From NCBI GenBank assembly GCA_963513935.1, contig OY740772.1:107357797-107421796 (forward strand): DNA of 64,000 bases, read 5' to 3'. A program made the position numbers and the translations under genes. This document shows, one piece after another, positions 12,769 through 24,995 of the stretch. The notes beneath the pieces are model-generated. The model ran no database searches, was not told the origin of the DNA, and saw only the letters and a program-made list of their open reading frames with translations. Position 1 is the first letter of the stretch, and the number at the start of each line of letters is the position of its first letter. The stretch is from Aphrophora alni (Eukaryota > Arthropoda > Insecta > Hemiptera > Aphrophoridae).

Positions 12769-12800
12769 TGCGCGCTTGCGCGCGCGCGCGTGTGTGTGTT
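12769..12800. repeat. Alternating purine-pyrimidine run (GC/GT)
   Basis: Alternating GC then GT dinucleotides, a composition prone to Z-DNA. Confidence 0.85.
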
Positions 12801-13380
12801 TTGAGGGAGAATAGAACAACAAACCGTGTATAAATATTACGCACACTTTGTCACACACCGATACAAAAAACAAACAATCTAAAAATAAATAAAAAGCTAC
12901 CGTCAGACCAAAATTTAAAAGATTTTGTCCAATTAACTTTTAGTTTTCTACGGGTCCTTAGAGGTTACCTTTTAATAAAATTTGATCAAAATCGTTATAT
13001 ACTATTTTGAGAAATGAATGTTAAATATTTGGAATTTTAATCTTGCAACATGTACTGACAAATTTAGATTTATCAAAAAATCTAAAAAGTCTGGAAATAC
13101 AATTTCAAAATCGAAAAACCGCAAAATATAATAACATACAAAATTTTATAGCCTGTTAACGCATAGTTGCTATAATTCTAAGAATTACTTTTAAAATATG
13201 CATATGGAACGTTATAATTAATTAAAAACTACTAGTATTAAAATCATAAATAATGTTAGGGATTGTTGATAGTTATTTATGTACATTACATGCTGCACTA
13301 AAACCAATATATTTTTTATTATTTTTAAATTTTAATTAAAATATTTTTTTATTATATAATTAGCTTTCGTGATTGGTTTC
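12801..13380. other. AT-rich non-coding stretch
   Basis: No gene or clear repeat recognised. Confidence 0.5.
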
Positions 13381-13633
13381 TTTGTTGTTGTTTAAAGGCA
13401 ATAAACTTCTCAGTCATCATCGCCTTATAAAAAACGGAAAAAGAACATAAAATAAAGACGTCCAGCTCTTAAATGTGATATACCGTTAGGGTCAGAAAAG
13501 AACAAGATTTGGTCAAGAGAGACTTTTAGTAAAGATTAGAGAGTGGGATTTAACTCAGGACACAATAAAAATTTTTAAATCAAGCTACGTTTCCTTGCGA
13601 TTTGTCGTATTTAGTATAAATTAGCGTCTGAGG
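13381..13633 (+). repeat. Family A SINE-like repeat, diverged full-length copy
   Basis: Runs from TTGTTGTTTAAAGGC through CAGTCATCATCGCCTTAT and GAACAAGATTTGGTCAAGAG to a degenerate GTCTGAGGT end. Confidence 0.75.
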
Positions 13634-14186
13634 TTCAATTTTTATGAAAAAGATATATTTCAATTAAAACAAGTATTTTTAAAATCCACAAAAATAAAAA
13701 ACTCTTACAGATTTAGGTTAATAAATACTTGGTGTGTTTTTAAAACTTACCCTGTCTCCAATACTTTGTGGTACACTAAGATATTTTCCAGCAATACGAT
13801 AATAAATATGGAAAACGTAAATAATATCAAATACCATTGACCTTTTATAAGAGTAAATTAAATAATAAATATGATTTAATTTTCTACTTTATGACAATAA
13901 AAACTTTTATTCGTTTTAAAAAAACACTTTTTTACACCAATAACGCATCAAAGATGCACGGTTTCGCATCAATGATCACCCGCTGGCAACAAAAAAAATG
14001 TCTATAACAAACTTTGTCATTTTAATTAACTTCGGCACCACTCAAACAGATTTCATATTTTTACTTTACAATCATAAAATATGTTAAAGTTACTAAATAA
14101 AAGTTTTAAAATAAATAATAATACCATTTATGCTTGTAGCCTTTACTGGATTGTTAATTATTAGTTAACTAATATCAGTTACCTTA
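13634..14186. other. AT-rich non-coding stretch
   Basis: Nothing recognisable up to the start of the large duplication. Confidence 0.5.
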
Positions 14187-16310
14187 TAGTGAAGCTTTCG
14201 AACAATTGTTTTGATGTCCTTTTTTTGTATTTTCTCACATGACGCGTTTCGACTATTTATCAGTCATTATCAAATATACTCGTAAAATACACTACACAAA
14301 CACTTAAACAACACAAATTATTAACATTTAAGATAAGAAATAAACTGGCGACTTAAATTATTGTCGGTGACCGTTCTCGATGTAGCTCGATCGTCACTCC
14401 GATTAAGTAGAAAACTTGCTAATTATATATATAACATGGAAATTTAAATGAAAAATAAAAGAACTTTCTATTTTTGTATAGTAATAAATAGAACTGACTT
14501 AAAAAATATAACACCAAAGGAATGATTAAACACGTTTATTTTAAACGTTATAAAGAAAATAGGATATAAAAATCCAAAATTTACAATAAAAACAAATTTA
14601 AAAAATTAAACCTGGTAAATTTTACTACTATAAGGATAATTTAAAATGGGATAAAAATAATTTTCAAAAATAAAAAAGTCATTATAAAAGATGTTTTTAT
14701 AATTAGTTAAAACCCTTATAATATATATCTTAGTGTTCAAATTTTAAATATTATAACTTGTAGTAGCAATAAGACCCATAGTGGGATAAAGTTCCATCGA
14801 TATTGGATTAAGAGTTGTTGAGATATAAAATAAAATAACGTAACGAAAAGAAATATGATATTAAAATATAATTAAATCAAACAAAGTAAACGACTCTAAT
14901 AGGATAATTAATAATACTTTGTGAGAACTAGCTTAAAGTGCATTTTACAATCTTTACCAATTGTAACGAAAATATTAAATACAAAAACCTGTATATCTTT
15001 GACAAAAAAACAGAATTTTTTAAATCTACATAAAAAGTTTATTGTGAAACCGAAGGGTAATCAATCTAGTGAAACAATTTCAAGTTATTTATTATTAAAA
15101 ATAATTACAAAAGTAAAACAATATGTTTAAAAGTCGCATAACACTATAATACTCAACATACAACTACCATTCAACTTTTGTGGGAATACAGGGAAGATTC
15201 AAAATAAAAATTAATCCTGAGAAACGTAAATAAGGGGAAAACCGTATTTAAGAATGTCATCTAAAAGAACAGAAAAACGACAGGAAATTAAAAACAGAAA
15301 ATAACTATGAAAAACGAAAAGGAAATTTGTAAAAAAAAAATCAAGTTTTATTCCAAATTCTGGAGGAGCTTGAAAAATACTTCATGAACCTGGAAACCGT
15401 AAGGACTTATTTTTGTTAATGGCGATTTACGAACGACAATCTTGAATTGGCAAGGACATAAATTATTAACGGACTTCAATTCATTAGTTAGCCAGTACAA
15501 ATGAAATGAAAATTATAGTAAAATAACTTTAAATAATAGCCTAGAACCAAGAAGTTGAAGAAATATTTACAAAAATCATTCGACCGGAACTTTAAGTACG
15601 TCTATTTCTACTCCGTAAGTCTACAGGTGTGATGAACCATTGTAATGAAGAAACCTGAAGAGATTTGACCCTGAAAGTCAACTCATTAGCAGGAGGTAAG
15701 GACTTCTAAACAACCACTACTTCTGGGAGGGGTAGAACTAGGCATCCATTCCAAAGATAGTACCCTACAAATCGAAATGAAATACAGGATTCAAAAACAG
15801 CAGAATTAAATTACCAAATAACAAGTACCAACGGAAGTAGGGCCTACTGGCAAATTTTTGATATAAAATTAAATTCAAATAAATTCTTTTTAAATAAAAT
15901 AATTAAATTTTTTAAAAAAATAATTCTTTATTTCAAATCTATTTCTCACAGGTTTCATTAAAAATTAAATAAGCTTTTTATAAACAAAAGTAACAGAATG
16001 CTATTAATAGTCTATAAATGCTTAGTAGGCTTAACTCTAAAAAGACGTGATTTCATTACAAATTACCAATGCTCTACTTGACAAGGACTTATTCGAATAT
16101 GCTGGTTATCAAATACAGACACCTCCTTAGTAATTACCGCCTACGCTATGTTCTTATAGTTAAAGGCCAAAGTGAGGTATGAATTAAATGACAACACATA
16201 GGCCTACAGTTTAATTGAAACCTGTAAGTTTATTTTCATATATTACTCTGTGAGTTCTAACTACTATTCTCTGTTTGAAGTTATTTGTTAATGATGGAAG
16301 TTCAATTTTA

Positions 16311-16729
16311 TTATTATACATTTTTCGGACATTTGCCATCATTTGTGTGTTAAAAATCAAAACACGACGTTTCGGGAATAAGAATCAATTTCCGTTATCA
16401 AGTGACTAAAAGTTAAAGAAACACGAAACTAGAAACTAAGCCTATGTAAGAAGTAAAATTAAATAAGAATACCACCAACTAATATCTAAGCATGCATCTC
16501 AGAGCTAAAACTGAGAAGTCAAAAAACACAATCACGGTAACACACAACTAACGTCAAATACGTTTTGTTGTATCAAAGAATACAACAAGTGACGTGGTCC
16601 AGAAGGCGTGACAAACTATTAGGGGAGTGGCCTATTGTTAGTTGTATTAAGCTTCCTAACCCGAGAGCGCTTAATCATTTTGATTTTTAACACACAAATG
16701 ATTTCAAATGTCCGAAAAATGTATAACTA
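16311..16729. repeat. Foldback element inside unit 1
   Basis: Arms at about 16311-16362 and 16678-16729 are reverse complements (ACATTTTTCGGACATTTG against CAAATGTCCGAAAAATGT). The interior carries the GTTTCG...TTATCAAG motif at 16369-16401 shared with other foldbacks in the window. Confidence 0.8.
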
Positions 16730-16954
16730 CTATTGTTTCATTTTACATATTTCATCAGTAAACAATAAATCGTTTATCATTAAAATTATAGCTGATAGTT
16801 TTTAATTTAAAGCTGATAATAAAAATCATAAATAATGTATAAGAGTTACCAATAAAGAATTATTAATAGGTAGATTTAAAAATGTAACGATTTATAGTAA
16901 AACGTTCTTGATAGACTCCGCGTTAAACTCGCAGACCTACAACTAATTTAGTCC

Positions 16955-17203
16955 ACGTTTATAATGATACAAATTAAAGATCAGTTTGAATGGTTAGGTT
17001 AGGTTAGGTTAGGTTAGGTTAGGTTAGGTTAGGTTAGGTTAGGTTAGGTTAGGTTAGGTTAGGTTAGGTTAGGTTAGGTTAGGTTAGGTTAGGTTAGGTT
17101 TATTTATTCTTATGACAATTTAACCTAACCTAACCTAACCTAACCTAACCTAACCCATTTTGTCAACGTTTATAATGATACAAATTAAAGATCAGTTTGA
17201 ATG
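16955..17203. repeat. 38-bp direct repeat flanking a telomeric insert
   Basis: ACGTTTATAATGATACAAAT plus 18 further bases is perfectly repeated at 16955-16992 and 17166-17203. Unit 2 has this segment only once (about 21468-21505). The duplication therefore came with the insertion, after or during unit duplication. Confidence 0.85.
16992..17156. repeat. Interstitial telomeric repeat hairpin, (TTAGG)n facing (CCTAA)n
   Basis: About 22 perfect GTTAG/TTAGG pentamers (16993-17101) are followed by TTTATTTATTCTTATGACAA and then seven CCTAA pentamers to 17156. (TTAGG)n is the canonical telomere repeat of most insects. The spacer is the reverse complement, with one mismatch, of the sequence beside the CCTAA array at 18185-18206, so the insert looks like an inverted copy of that region. 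Confidence 0.9.
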
Positions 17204-17599
17204 AAACAATAATTTTTTTTTCCAAATAAAATATAGAAATATTAAATTAACAAACAAATAATAGTCAAAAGTTAATAAATAAAAATATGGAATACGAGGT
17301 GTCCCACAAAGAGATCATTATTTTTCAATTAATGTGACGGACATATAGAACATTCTATAAACATGACACGTTACAGTAATAATACGTAGATACGTTAAAA
17401 AAATACCCTTGAGTTTCGTTTTTTTATAGTCAATCAAAACAAAATGGCGAAACAACAAATAATGGTAAGTTTTCAACAAAATGATGTTGTTTGGTGTAAC
17501 CATTACAAAATGTTAATGTGCAGATAACATGAAAATGTATCAAACCTAATATGTAAAAGTAACCAAAATAACGGTAATAAATTATTAATGATTGAAATT

Positions 17600-18390
17600 A
17601 AACCTTTACAAAAAATAAAATGTCCATTAGTAGTTATGCACTGATAGCAGCGAAACAAAAAAGAGTCAGCGCTTTTGAAAAATTGGGGAGGTATCAACAG
17701 TAATTCCTCTTCAATCAACCTCATTAATTCATATCTCTATTATAGTGTGAATATTAACTTTTTTTTTTCAAAAACCCTATGGAAAAAATCGTAAATCGTC
17801 AAGTGTGGGATTCTCGGAGCCACGTCCATGAAGTTACTGCCACGACCTATCCAACAGTTGGGAAGATCTCGATATAAAACTGCTTTGAGCACATTAGCAT
17901 AATGACGAAGAACTCCATCTTGTTGGGAAAAAACGTCTCTCATCTTTAGTTGAGTGAGGAACTATGTGATCAGTTAATATTTATCCGTATCTGTCTCCAG
18001 TCATCATCTGATGAGATATGTCACACGATAAAACACCATCCTTGATGACGGCGACCCAAACAGTTATACCCTTTGATTTCAAGCTCTCTTCATTTAAGAT
18101 ATTTGAATTTTGTGTTATAATAAATACAATTATGTCTGTTTACAGATACTTTTCGGTAAAATATAGCTTCATATGAGAATAAATTGTCATATGAATAAAT
18201 AAACCTAACCTAACCTAACATAACCTAACCTAACCTGGCCTAATCTAACCTAACCTAACCTAATCTAATCTAACCTAACCTAACCTTCTTACCACTCGGA
18301 TTCTTCGTCAAGCTTTTCAATTAACTTCGAACAAAATTCCACTCGTCTGTCTGGGTCATCTTCCATCAATCCGTGAACTAAATGTGTTTT
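17600..18390 (-). pseudogene. Tc1/mariner-superfamily transposase relic (unit 1)
   Basis: Read from 18390 downwards, it starts with KTHLVHGLMEDDPDRRVEFC and ends that block with a stop after EESEW (18292). A CCTAA array follows, then NLFSYEAIFYRKVSVNRHNC (about 18189-18130), a frameshift, and ITVWVAVIKDG (about 18070). Next come VFSQQDGVLRHYANV and NCWIGRG with PHLTIYDFF (17930-17770), and the C-terminal ITTNGHFIF near 17610. The order DPDRR, EAxF...VNRHNC, TVW, QQDGxxxHY, WIGR, P..P.LT..DFF matches insect Tc1/mariner-like transposases. QQDG contains the second catalytic Asp. Stops, frameshifts and the array make it dead. A GAGGTGTCCCACAAA end near 17296 may be its 3' terminus. Confidence 0.75.
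18207..18286. repeat. Interstitial (CCTAA)n array interrupting the mariner relic
   Basis: About 16 pentamers with variants (CATAA, CTGGCCTAAT). It splits the transposase relic between the EESEW block and the NLFSYEAIF block. The flank TCATATGA...ATAAAT is imperfectly repeated on its telomere-distal side. Confidence 0.85.
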
Positions 18391-20817
18391 ATAAAAATTA
18401 ATTTTGTTTTTCTTGGTATATCTTTGAAATGATAACTGGGAAACATAAAATAAGTGTTATTCGTAATACTTTTATAAAATACTTTTATAAACTGAATTGG
18501 AAGATTATGTTTAAACCCTCTGAGAAGAGATTTATACTGAAGTAAAAACATTTCATATGCTTAGCGTTTCTTTATAGTTAAGTTTTAAAATAACCTAAAT
18601 TCACGTTAAAGTTAAATTTTTTTATAGTAAACAATTTAAAAGTTGTGTATTGTGTATTCTCTCTCAAATTATTCAAACGATTTTTGTGATTATTTTAAAC
18701 TTATACTACGCTTGGAAATGATGGAAAATAAAAGCACAAGTGGAATTATCTGACTTAAAACTAGTGAAGCTTTCGAACAATTGTTTTGATGTCCTTTTTT
18801 GTATTTTTTCACATGATGCGTTTCGACTATTTATCAGTCGTTATCAAATATACTCGTAAAATACACTACACAAACACTTAAACAACACAAATTATTAACA
18901 TTTAAGATAAAAAATAAACTGGCGACTTACGTTATCGGTAACCGTTCTCGATGTAGCTCGATCGCACTCCGATCATGTACAAAATTTGCTAACTACAGAA
19001 TATGGAAATTTAAATGAAAAATAACAGAACTTTCTATTTTTGTATAGTAATAAATAGAACTGACTTAAAAAATATAACACCAAAGGAATGATTAAACACG
19101 TTTATTTTAAACGTTATAAAGAAAATAGGATATAAAAATCTAAAATTTACATTAAAAACTAATTTAAAAAATTAAACCTGGTAAATTATACTACTAAAAG
19201 GATAATTTAAAATTGGATAAAAATAATTTTCAAAAATAATAAAGTCATTATAAAAGATGTTTTTTTATAATTACTTAAAACTTTTATAATAGATAATGCT
19301 CAATTTTTAAATATTATAACTTGTAGTAGTCAATAAGACCCATAGTGGGATGAAGAGTTGTTGAGAGTTAATAAAATGGCTTAACGAAGAGAAAAATGAT
19401 ATTAAAATAAATTTAAATCAAACTAAGTAAATGTCTTTAATACGATACTATTGTATTACATTATGAGAAATAGCTTAAAGTAAATTTTAAAATCTTTAAC
19501 AATTGTAACGAAAATAGTAAGTACAAAAACCTGTATATCATTGCCAAAAAAAATGTTTTAATCTACAAAAAATGTTTATTGTAAAGCCGAAGGGTAAACA
19601 ATCTAGTGAAACAATTTCAAGTTATTTATTATTAAAAATAATTACAAAAGTAAAACAATATGTTTAAAAGTCGTATAACACTATAATACTCAACATACAA
19701 CTACCATTCAACTTTTGTGGGAATACAGGGAAGGCTCAAAATAAAAATCCATCCTGAGAAACGCAAATAAGGGGAAAACCGTATTTAAGAATGTCATCTA
19801 AAAGAACAGAAAAACGCACGACAGGAAATTAAAAACAGAAAAAAAACTATGAAAAAAAAAAAGGAAATTTGTGAAAACAAAATCAAGTTTCATCCGAAAT
19901 TCTGGAGGAGCCTGAAAAAACTTCTTCGTGAACCTGGAAACCGTAAGGACGTATTTTTGTTAATGGCGATATACAATTGTGAATTGACAAGGACATAAAT
20001 TATTAACGCACTTCAATTCATTAGTTAGCCAGTACAAATGAAATGAAAATGATAGTAAAATAACTTTAAATAATAGCCTAGAACCAAGAAGTTGAAGAAA
20101 TATATTTTTTTAAATCATTCGACCAGAACTTTAAGTACGTCTATTTCTACTCCGTAAGTCTACAGGTGATGAACCATTGTAATGAAGAAACCTGAAGAGA
20201 TTTGAACCCGAAAGTCAACTCATTAGCAGGAGGTAAGGACTTCTAAACAACCACTACTTCTGGGAGGGGTAGAACTAGGCATCCATTCCAAAGGTAGTAC
20301 CCTACAAATCGAGGTGAAATACAGGATTCAAAATCAGCAGAATTAAATTACCAAATAACAAGTACCAACGGAAGTAGGGCCTACTGACAAATTTTTGATA
20401 TAAAATTAAATTCAAATAAATTCTATTTAAAAAATAATTCTTTACTTCAAATCTATTTCTCACAGGTGTCATTAAAAATTAAATAAGCTTTTTTAAAAAC
20501 AAAGGTAACAGAATGCTATTAATAGTCTACAAATGCTTAGTAGGCTTAACTCTAAAAAGACGTAATTTCATTACAAATTACCAATGCTCTACTTGACAAG
20601 GACTTAATCGAATATGCTGGTTATCAAATACAGACACCTCCTTAGTAATTACCGCCTACGCTATGTTCTTATAGTTAAAGGCCAAAGTGAGGTATGAATT
20701 AAACGACAACGCATTCAGTTTAATTGAAACCTATAAGTTTATTTTCATATATTACTCTGTGAGTTCTAACTACTATTCTCTGTTTGAAGTTATTTGTTAA
20801 TGATGGAAGTTCAATTT

Positions 20818-21238
20818 TATTATTATACATTTTTTGGACATTTGCCATCATTTGTGTGTTAAAAATCAAAACACGACGTTTCGGGAATAAGAATCAATTG
20901 ACTTTATCAAGTGACTAAAAATTAAAGAAACATGAAACTAGAAACTAAGCCTATGTAAGAAGTAAAATTAAATAAGAATACTACCAACCTTAATATCTAA
21001 GCATGCATCTCAGAGGTAAAACTGAGAATTCAAAAAACACAATCACGGTAACAGACAACTAACGTCAAATACGTTTTGTTGTATCAAAGAATACAACAAG
21101 TGACGTGGTCCAGAAGGCGTGACAAACTATTAGGGGAATGGCCTATTGTTAGTTGTGTTAAGCTTCCTAGCCCGAGAGCGCTTAATCATTTTGATTTTTA
21201 ACACACAAATGATTTCAAATGTCCGAAAAATGTATAAC
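20818..21238. repeat. Foldback element inside unit 2
   Basis: Copy of the 16311-16729 foldback. Its inner motif at 20878-20910 has lost the CCG that pairs with CGG in unit 1 (TTGACTTTATCAAG instead of TTTCCGTTATCAAG). Confidence 0.8.
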
Positions 21239-21929
21239 TACTATTGTTTCATTTTACATATTTCATCAGTAAACAATAAATCGTTTCTCATTAAAATTAT
21301 AGCTGATAGTTTTAAATTAAAGCTGATAATAAAAATCATAAATAATGTATAAGAGTTACCAATAAAGAATTATTAATAGGTAGATTTATTAAAATGTAAC
21401 GATTTACAGTAAAACGTTCTTGAAAGACCCCACGTTAAACTCGCAGACCTACAAATTAATTTTGTTAACGTTTATATTGATACAAATTAGTGATCAGTTT
21501 GAATGAAACAATTTTTTTTTTTTTCAAATAAAATATAGAAATATGAAATTAACAAACAATAAATATTAGTCAAAAGTTAATAAATATAAATATGGAATAT
21601 TTCATTTATGTAATAAGAGGTGTCCCACAAAGAGATCATTATTTTTCAATTAATGTGACGGCCATAAAGAACACTCTATAAACATGACATGTTGCAGTAA
21701 TATTACGTAGATAAGTTAAAAAAATACCCTTGAGTTTCGTTTTTTTATAGTCAATCAAAACAAAATGGCGAAACAACAAATAATGGTAAGTTTTCAACAA
21801 AATGATGTTGTTTGGTGTAACCATTACAAAATGTTAATGTGCAGATAACATGAAAATGTATCAAACCTAATATATAAAAGTAACCAAAATAACGGTAATA
21901 AATTATTAATGATTCAAATTTAACCTTTA

Positions 21930-22672
21930 CAAGAAATAAAATGTCCATTAGTAGTTATGCACTGATAGCAGCGAAACAAAAAAGAGTCAGCGCGTTTGAA
22001 AAATTGGCGAGGTATCAACAGTAATTCCTCTTCAATCAACCTCATTAATTCATATCTCTATTATAGAGTGAATATTAACTTTTTTTTTTCAAAAACCCTA
22101 TGGAAAAAATCGTAAATCGTAAAGTGTGGGGGTTCTCGGAGCCACGTCCATGAAGTTGCTGCCACGACCTATCCAACAGTTGGGAAGATCTCGATATAAA
22201 ACTGCTTTGAGCACATTAGCATTATGACGAAGAACTCCATCTTGTTGGGAAAAAACGTCTCTCATCTTTAACTGAGTAAGATGAGGAACTATGTGATCAG
22301 TTAATATTTATCCGTATCTGTCTCCAGTCATCATCTGATGAGATATGTCACACGATAAAACACCATCCTTGATGACGGCGACCCAAACAGTTATACCCTT
22401 TGATTTCAAGCTCTCTTCATTTAAGATTTTTGAATTTTGTGTTATAATAAATACAATTATGTCTGTCTACAGATACTTTTCGGTAAAATATAGCTTCATA
22501 TGAGAATAAATTGCCATATGAATAAATAAACCTATCCTAACCTAATCTAACCTAACCTAACCTAACCTTCTTACCACTCGGATTCTTCGTCAAGCTTTTC
22601 AATTAACTTCGAACAAAATTCCACTCGTCTGTCTGGGTCATCTTCCATCAATCCGTGAACTAAATGTGTTTT
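21930..22672 (-). pseudogene. Tc1/mariner-superfamily transposase relic (unit 2)
   Basis: Same landmarks as the unit 1 relic: THLVHGLMEDDPDRRVEFC and EESEW at 22672-22574, the CCTAA array, NRHNCIYY near 22450, then the blocks around GRGSNFMDVAP and C-terminal TTNGHFI near 21945. It differs by small changes, and the array is only about 8 pentamers. Because the interruption is at the same point in both relics, the telomeric insertion predates the duplication. Not functional. Confidence 0.72.
22528..22568. repeat. Interstitial (CCTAA)n array, unit 2
   Basis: About 8 pentamers including CCTAT and CTAAT variants, at the position equivalent to 18207-18286. Confidence 0.85.
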
Positions 22673-23043
22673 ATAAAAATTTATTTTGTTTTTCTTGGCA
22701 TATTTTGAAATGATAACTGGGAAACATAAAATAAGTGTTATTCGTAATACTTTTATAAAATACTTATATAAACTGAATTGGAAGATTACGTTTAAACCCT
22801 CTGAGAAGAGATTTATACTGAAGTAAAAACATTTCATATGCTTAGCGTTTCTTTATAGTTAAGTTTTAAAATAACCCAAAATCACTGTAAAGTTAAATTT
22901 TTTTATAGTAAACAATTTAAAAGTTGTGTATTGTGTATTCTCTCTCAAATGCTTTAAATGATTTTTGTGATTATTTATAAACTTATACTACGCTTGGAAA
23001 TGATGGAAAATAAAAGCACAAGTGGAATTATCTGACTTAAAAC

Positions 23044-23950
23044 ATACAAAACGTGTGTAGAGATTCTAGTTATCAATTAATGATTAATAATTGTGTTTTA
23101 TTATCTTTAAACATGGAATTCCACCAAGAACCATCGGTCTCAACAGTAATGAAAATTAATGATTAATAGTTACAAATTGAATTAAAATTTCATTAGACTT
23201 TTAATTATAAACAAACATTACGTATAAAGCAAAGTAATAACAGAAAGTCCATCACGTAAACGTGAACCGCAGTCGAAAAAACTTTACAGTTAAGCTGTCT
23301 TAAAAAGCTGACATTTCTAACTCATTAAAACCAAGAGAATAAAATAACATCTATAAATTGAAAACGTAGGATTAAATTAAATGAAGTAAATTCCGCAATG
23401 AGAGTGAAATAAGATTTTGCTTTGCCTATATTAAGAAGAACACAAATTTACTCTCATTTTAATTACTTAATTTTATTTATTTCATTAAAAATTAATTATA
23501 AATATAATGAAAATAATAAATAGGATTAAATTGTTTTTTATCTTTACAATGTTTCACTAAATTATTTAACTGTTTTAAGGACGTCACATTTCACTCTGAC
23601 CTATGTGTTCCTCTGAACCTGTTAATATTAAAATACCACTTTAAACATCATTTTAAACACATTTAGTTTTCATTAATCTAAAACTTTTATAATTTCCATG
23701 ATTTATTTTGTTTCACTTATAATTTGTACATCCTAATATTTCTAAAACTGATACTGTACATTATTCATTTAAAACACACATTTTAGTATATTAAATTCTA
23801 TTTTTTTAAATGTTGTTTTGTTTTTTAAATATAAGAATTAAAAACATACTACCAAAGTTAATCACATAAGTTTCTTTTTACTTACATAATATAGCCTACA
23901 AAGAATATGGTAATTGTGATAATCGTCAAAATTATTATCTTCTGCTTTTC
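23044..23950. other. AT-rich non-coding stretch
   Basis: No gene or clear repeat recognised. Confidence 0.5.
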
Positions 23951-24270
23951 AACTAATCTTCTCATTTCACGACCTCAGAAAATTGAAAAATTTATTTTAA
24001 CACGCCATCCGTCTGTTGTCGTTATCGATACGTAAAAAACAATAACCAAGAAAGTCGATATAGAGTGTTCATACAGAACCCTATTCAAATTTTTTTTAAC
24101 AAATTTAAAATGACAAAATGGCAGACAGTTTTAAACAGTTTTTTGTTCATTTCTCGTCATATTCAATCTGTTACAATATAATTTAAATTAAAATATGTAT
24201 ATCCCTACCATGAAAAATAATAAAGCTATGGTCAAAAACATAATTTGGAATCCAGACCTCCTATAAAATC
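23951..24270 (+). repeat. Family B repeat, 5' part
   Basis: CGACCTCAGAAAATTGAAAA, a CCATCCGTCTGTTGTCGTTATCG block and TACAGAACCCTATTC follow family B order; the 3' part reappears at 24868-24995. Confidence 0.55.
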
Positions 24271-24867
24271 TGATATATTTGCTTAGTCGCGAGATTCAGC
24301 CAGTCACTCACATGAGCGCGATGCTGATGAAACTTTTTAATATAGTCTATACACATTCTAATTAAGACCTAGATGACGTCAATTGCAGACCTCTTGACAA
24401 AAATCAACCCTCTCTTTTTGTATATGTATATATTATTCTGTGATTTTTCCCATACACTAATGTCGACTAATCTTAGGCATATATATATACACCGACACAA
24501 CAAATTTTACCTAACACATGATATATCTACGTATGAGCAGGTAGCTCGTTACATGAACATTAGGCTGTTTAATCATTTACTAGAAGGGTTTTTATAAAGA
24601 GTTTAAACTGTTTTTCATGGAGGGAGATGCTTACTCTGTATTCCTTCGAGATTGATTGTATAGTGTGTCAGTATAATATATCTTATTTGATGATTTCTTA
24701 TTACTTGTTGTTTATTGATCTTATTTATGTGTGATTATGTTATGTTTTATTATTATTTGGTTAAGGTTTTATTTAACCTGTTGACAATTTCGACACCTAT
24801 ATAAATAGGTTTATGGAGTAATAAATAAATTAATTAATAAGTTTATAAACCCTAAGTAATAACTATG
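24271..24867. other. Non-coding stretch between two family B pieces
   Basis: A 74-codon frame at 24373-24597 (with a YMYILFCDF stretch) has no recognised motif and is probably chance. Confidence 0.45.
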
Positions 24868-24995
24868 TTAAAAAAACTTACCTTACTCGATCTACTATTT
24901 AACGTTTTTTACAAAGAACAGAAACCAATATCGGTCATTATATTTGGTGGATCTGCTTGTATTACATTGTATGATGAGACTGGGTAATTACCATA
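24868..24995 (+). repeat. Family B repeat, 3' part
   Basis: Contains GATCTACTATTTAACG and ends GGATCTGCTTGTATTACATT followed by ACTGGGTAATTACC, the shared 3' terminus of this family. Confidence 0.7.

Larger units (their letters stand above)
14187..18761. repeat. Large tandem duplication, unit 1 (about 4.58 kb)
   Basis: It begins TAGTGAAGCTTTCGAACAAT and ends CTGACTTAAAAC, directly abutting unit 2, which begins with the same bases. The two units read as near-copies throughout, with small indels. Unit 1 is longer mainly because of the TTAGG/CCTAA hairpin insert (16992-17156), its duplicated 38-bp flank, and a longer CCTAA array at 18207-18286. It contains a foldback and a mariner relic. Confidence 0.9.
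18762..23043. repeat. Large tandem duplication, unit 2 (about 4.28 kb)
   Basis: Head-to-tail copy of 14187-18761, ending CTGACTTAAAAC at 23043 where similarity to unit 1 stops. It lacks the TTAGG hairpin and the second 38-bp repeat. It keeps the foldback, the mariner relic and a shorter CCTAA array at the same place. Confidence 0.9.

Noticed and set aside
15600..15780. GC-richer patch in both units, considered as an exon or SINE
   Set aside because: No stable frame, no splice signals and no further copies seen outside the two units.
17318..17503. 61-codon frame conserved in both duplicated units (also 21639-21824)
   Set aside because: Its conservation reflects the recent duplication. It lies in the 3' non-coding part of the mariner relic.
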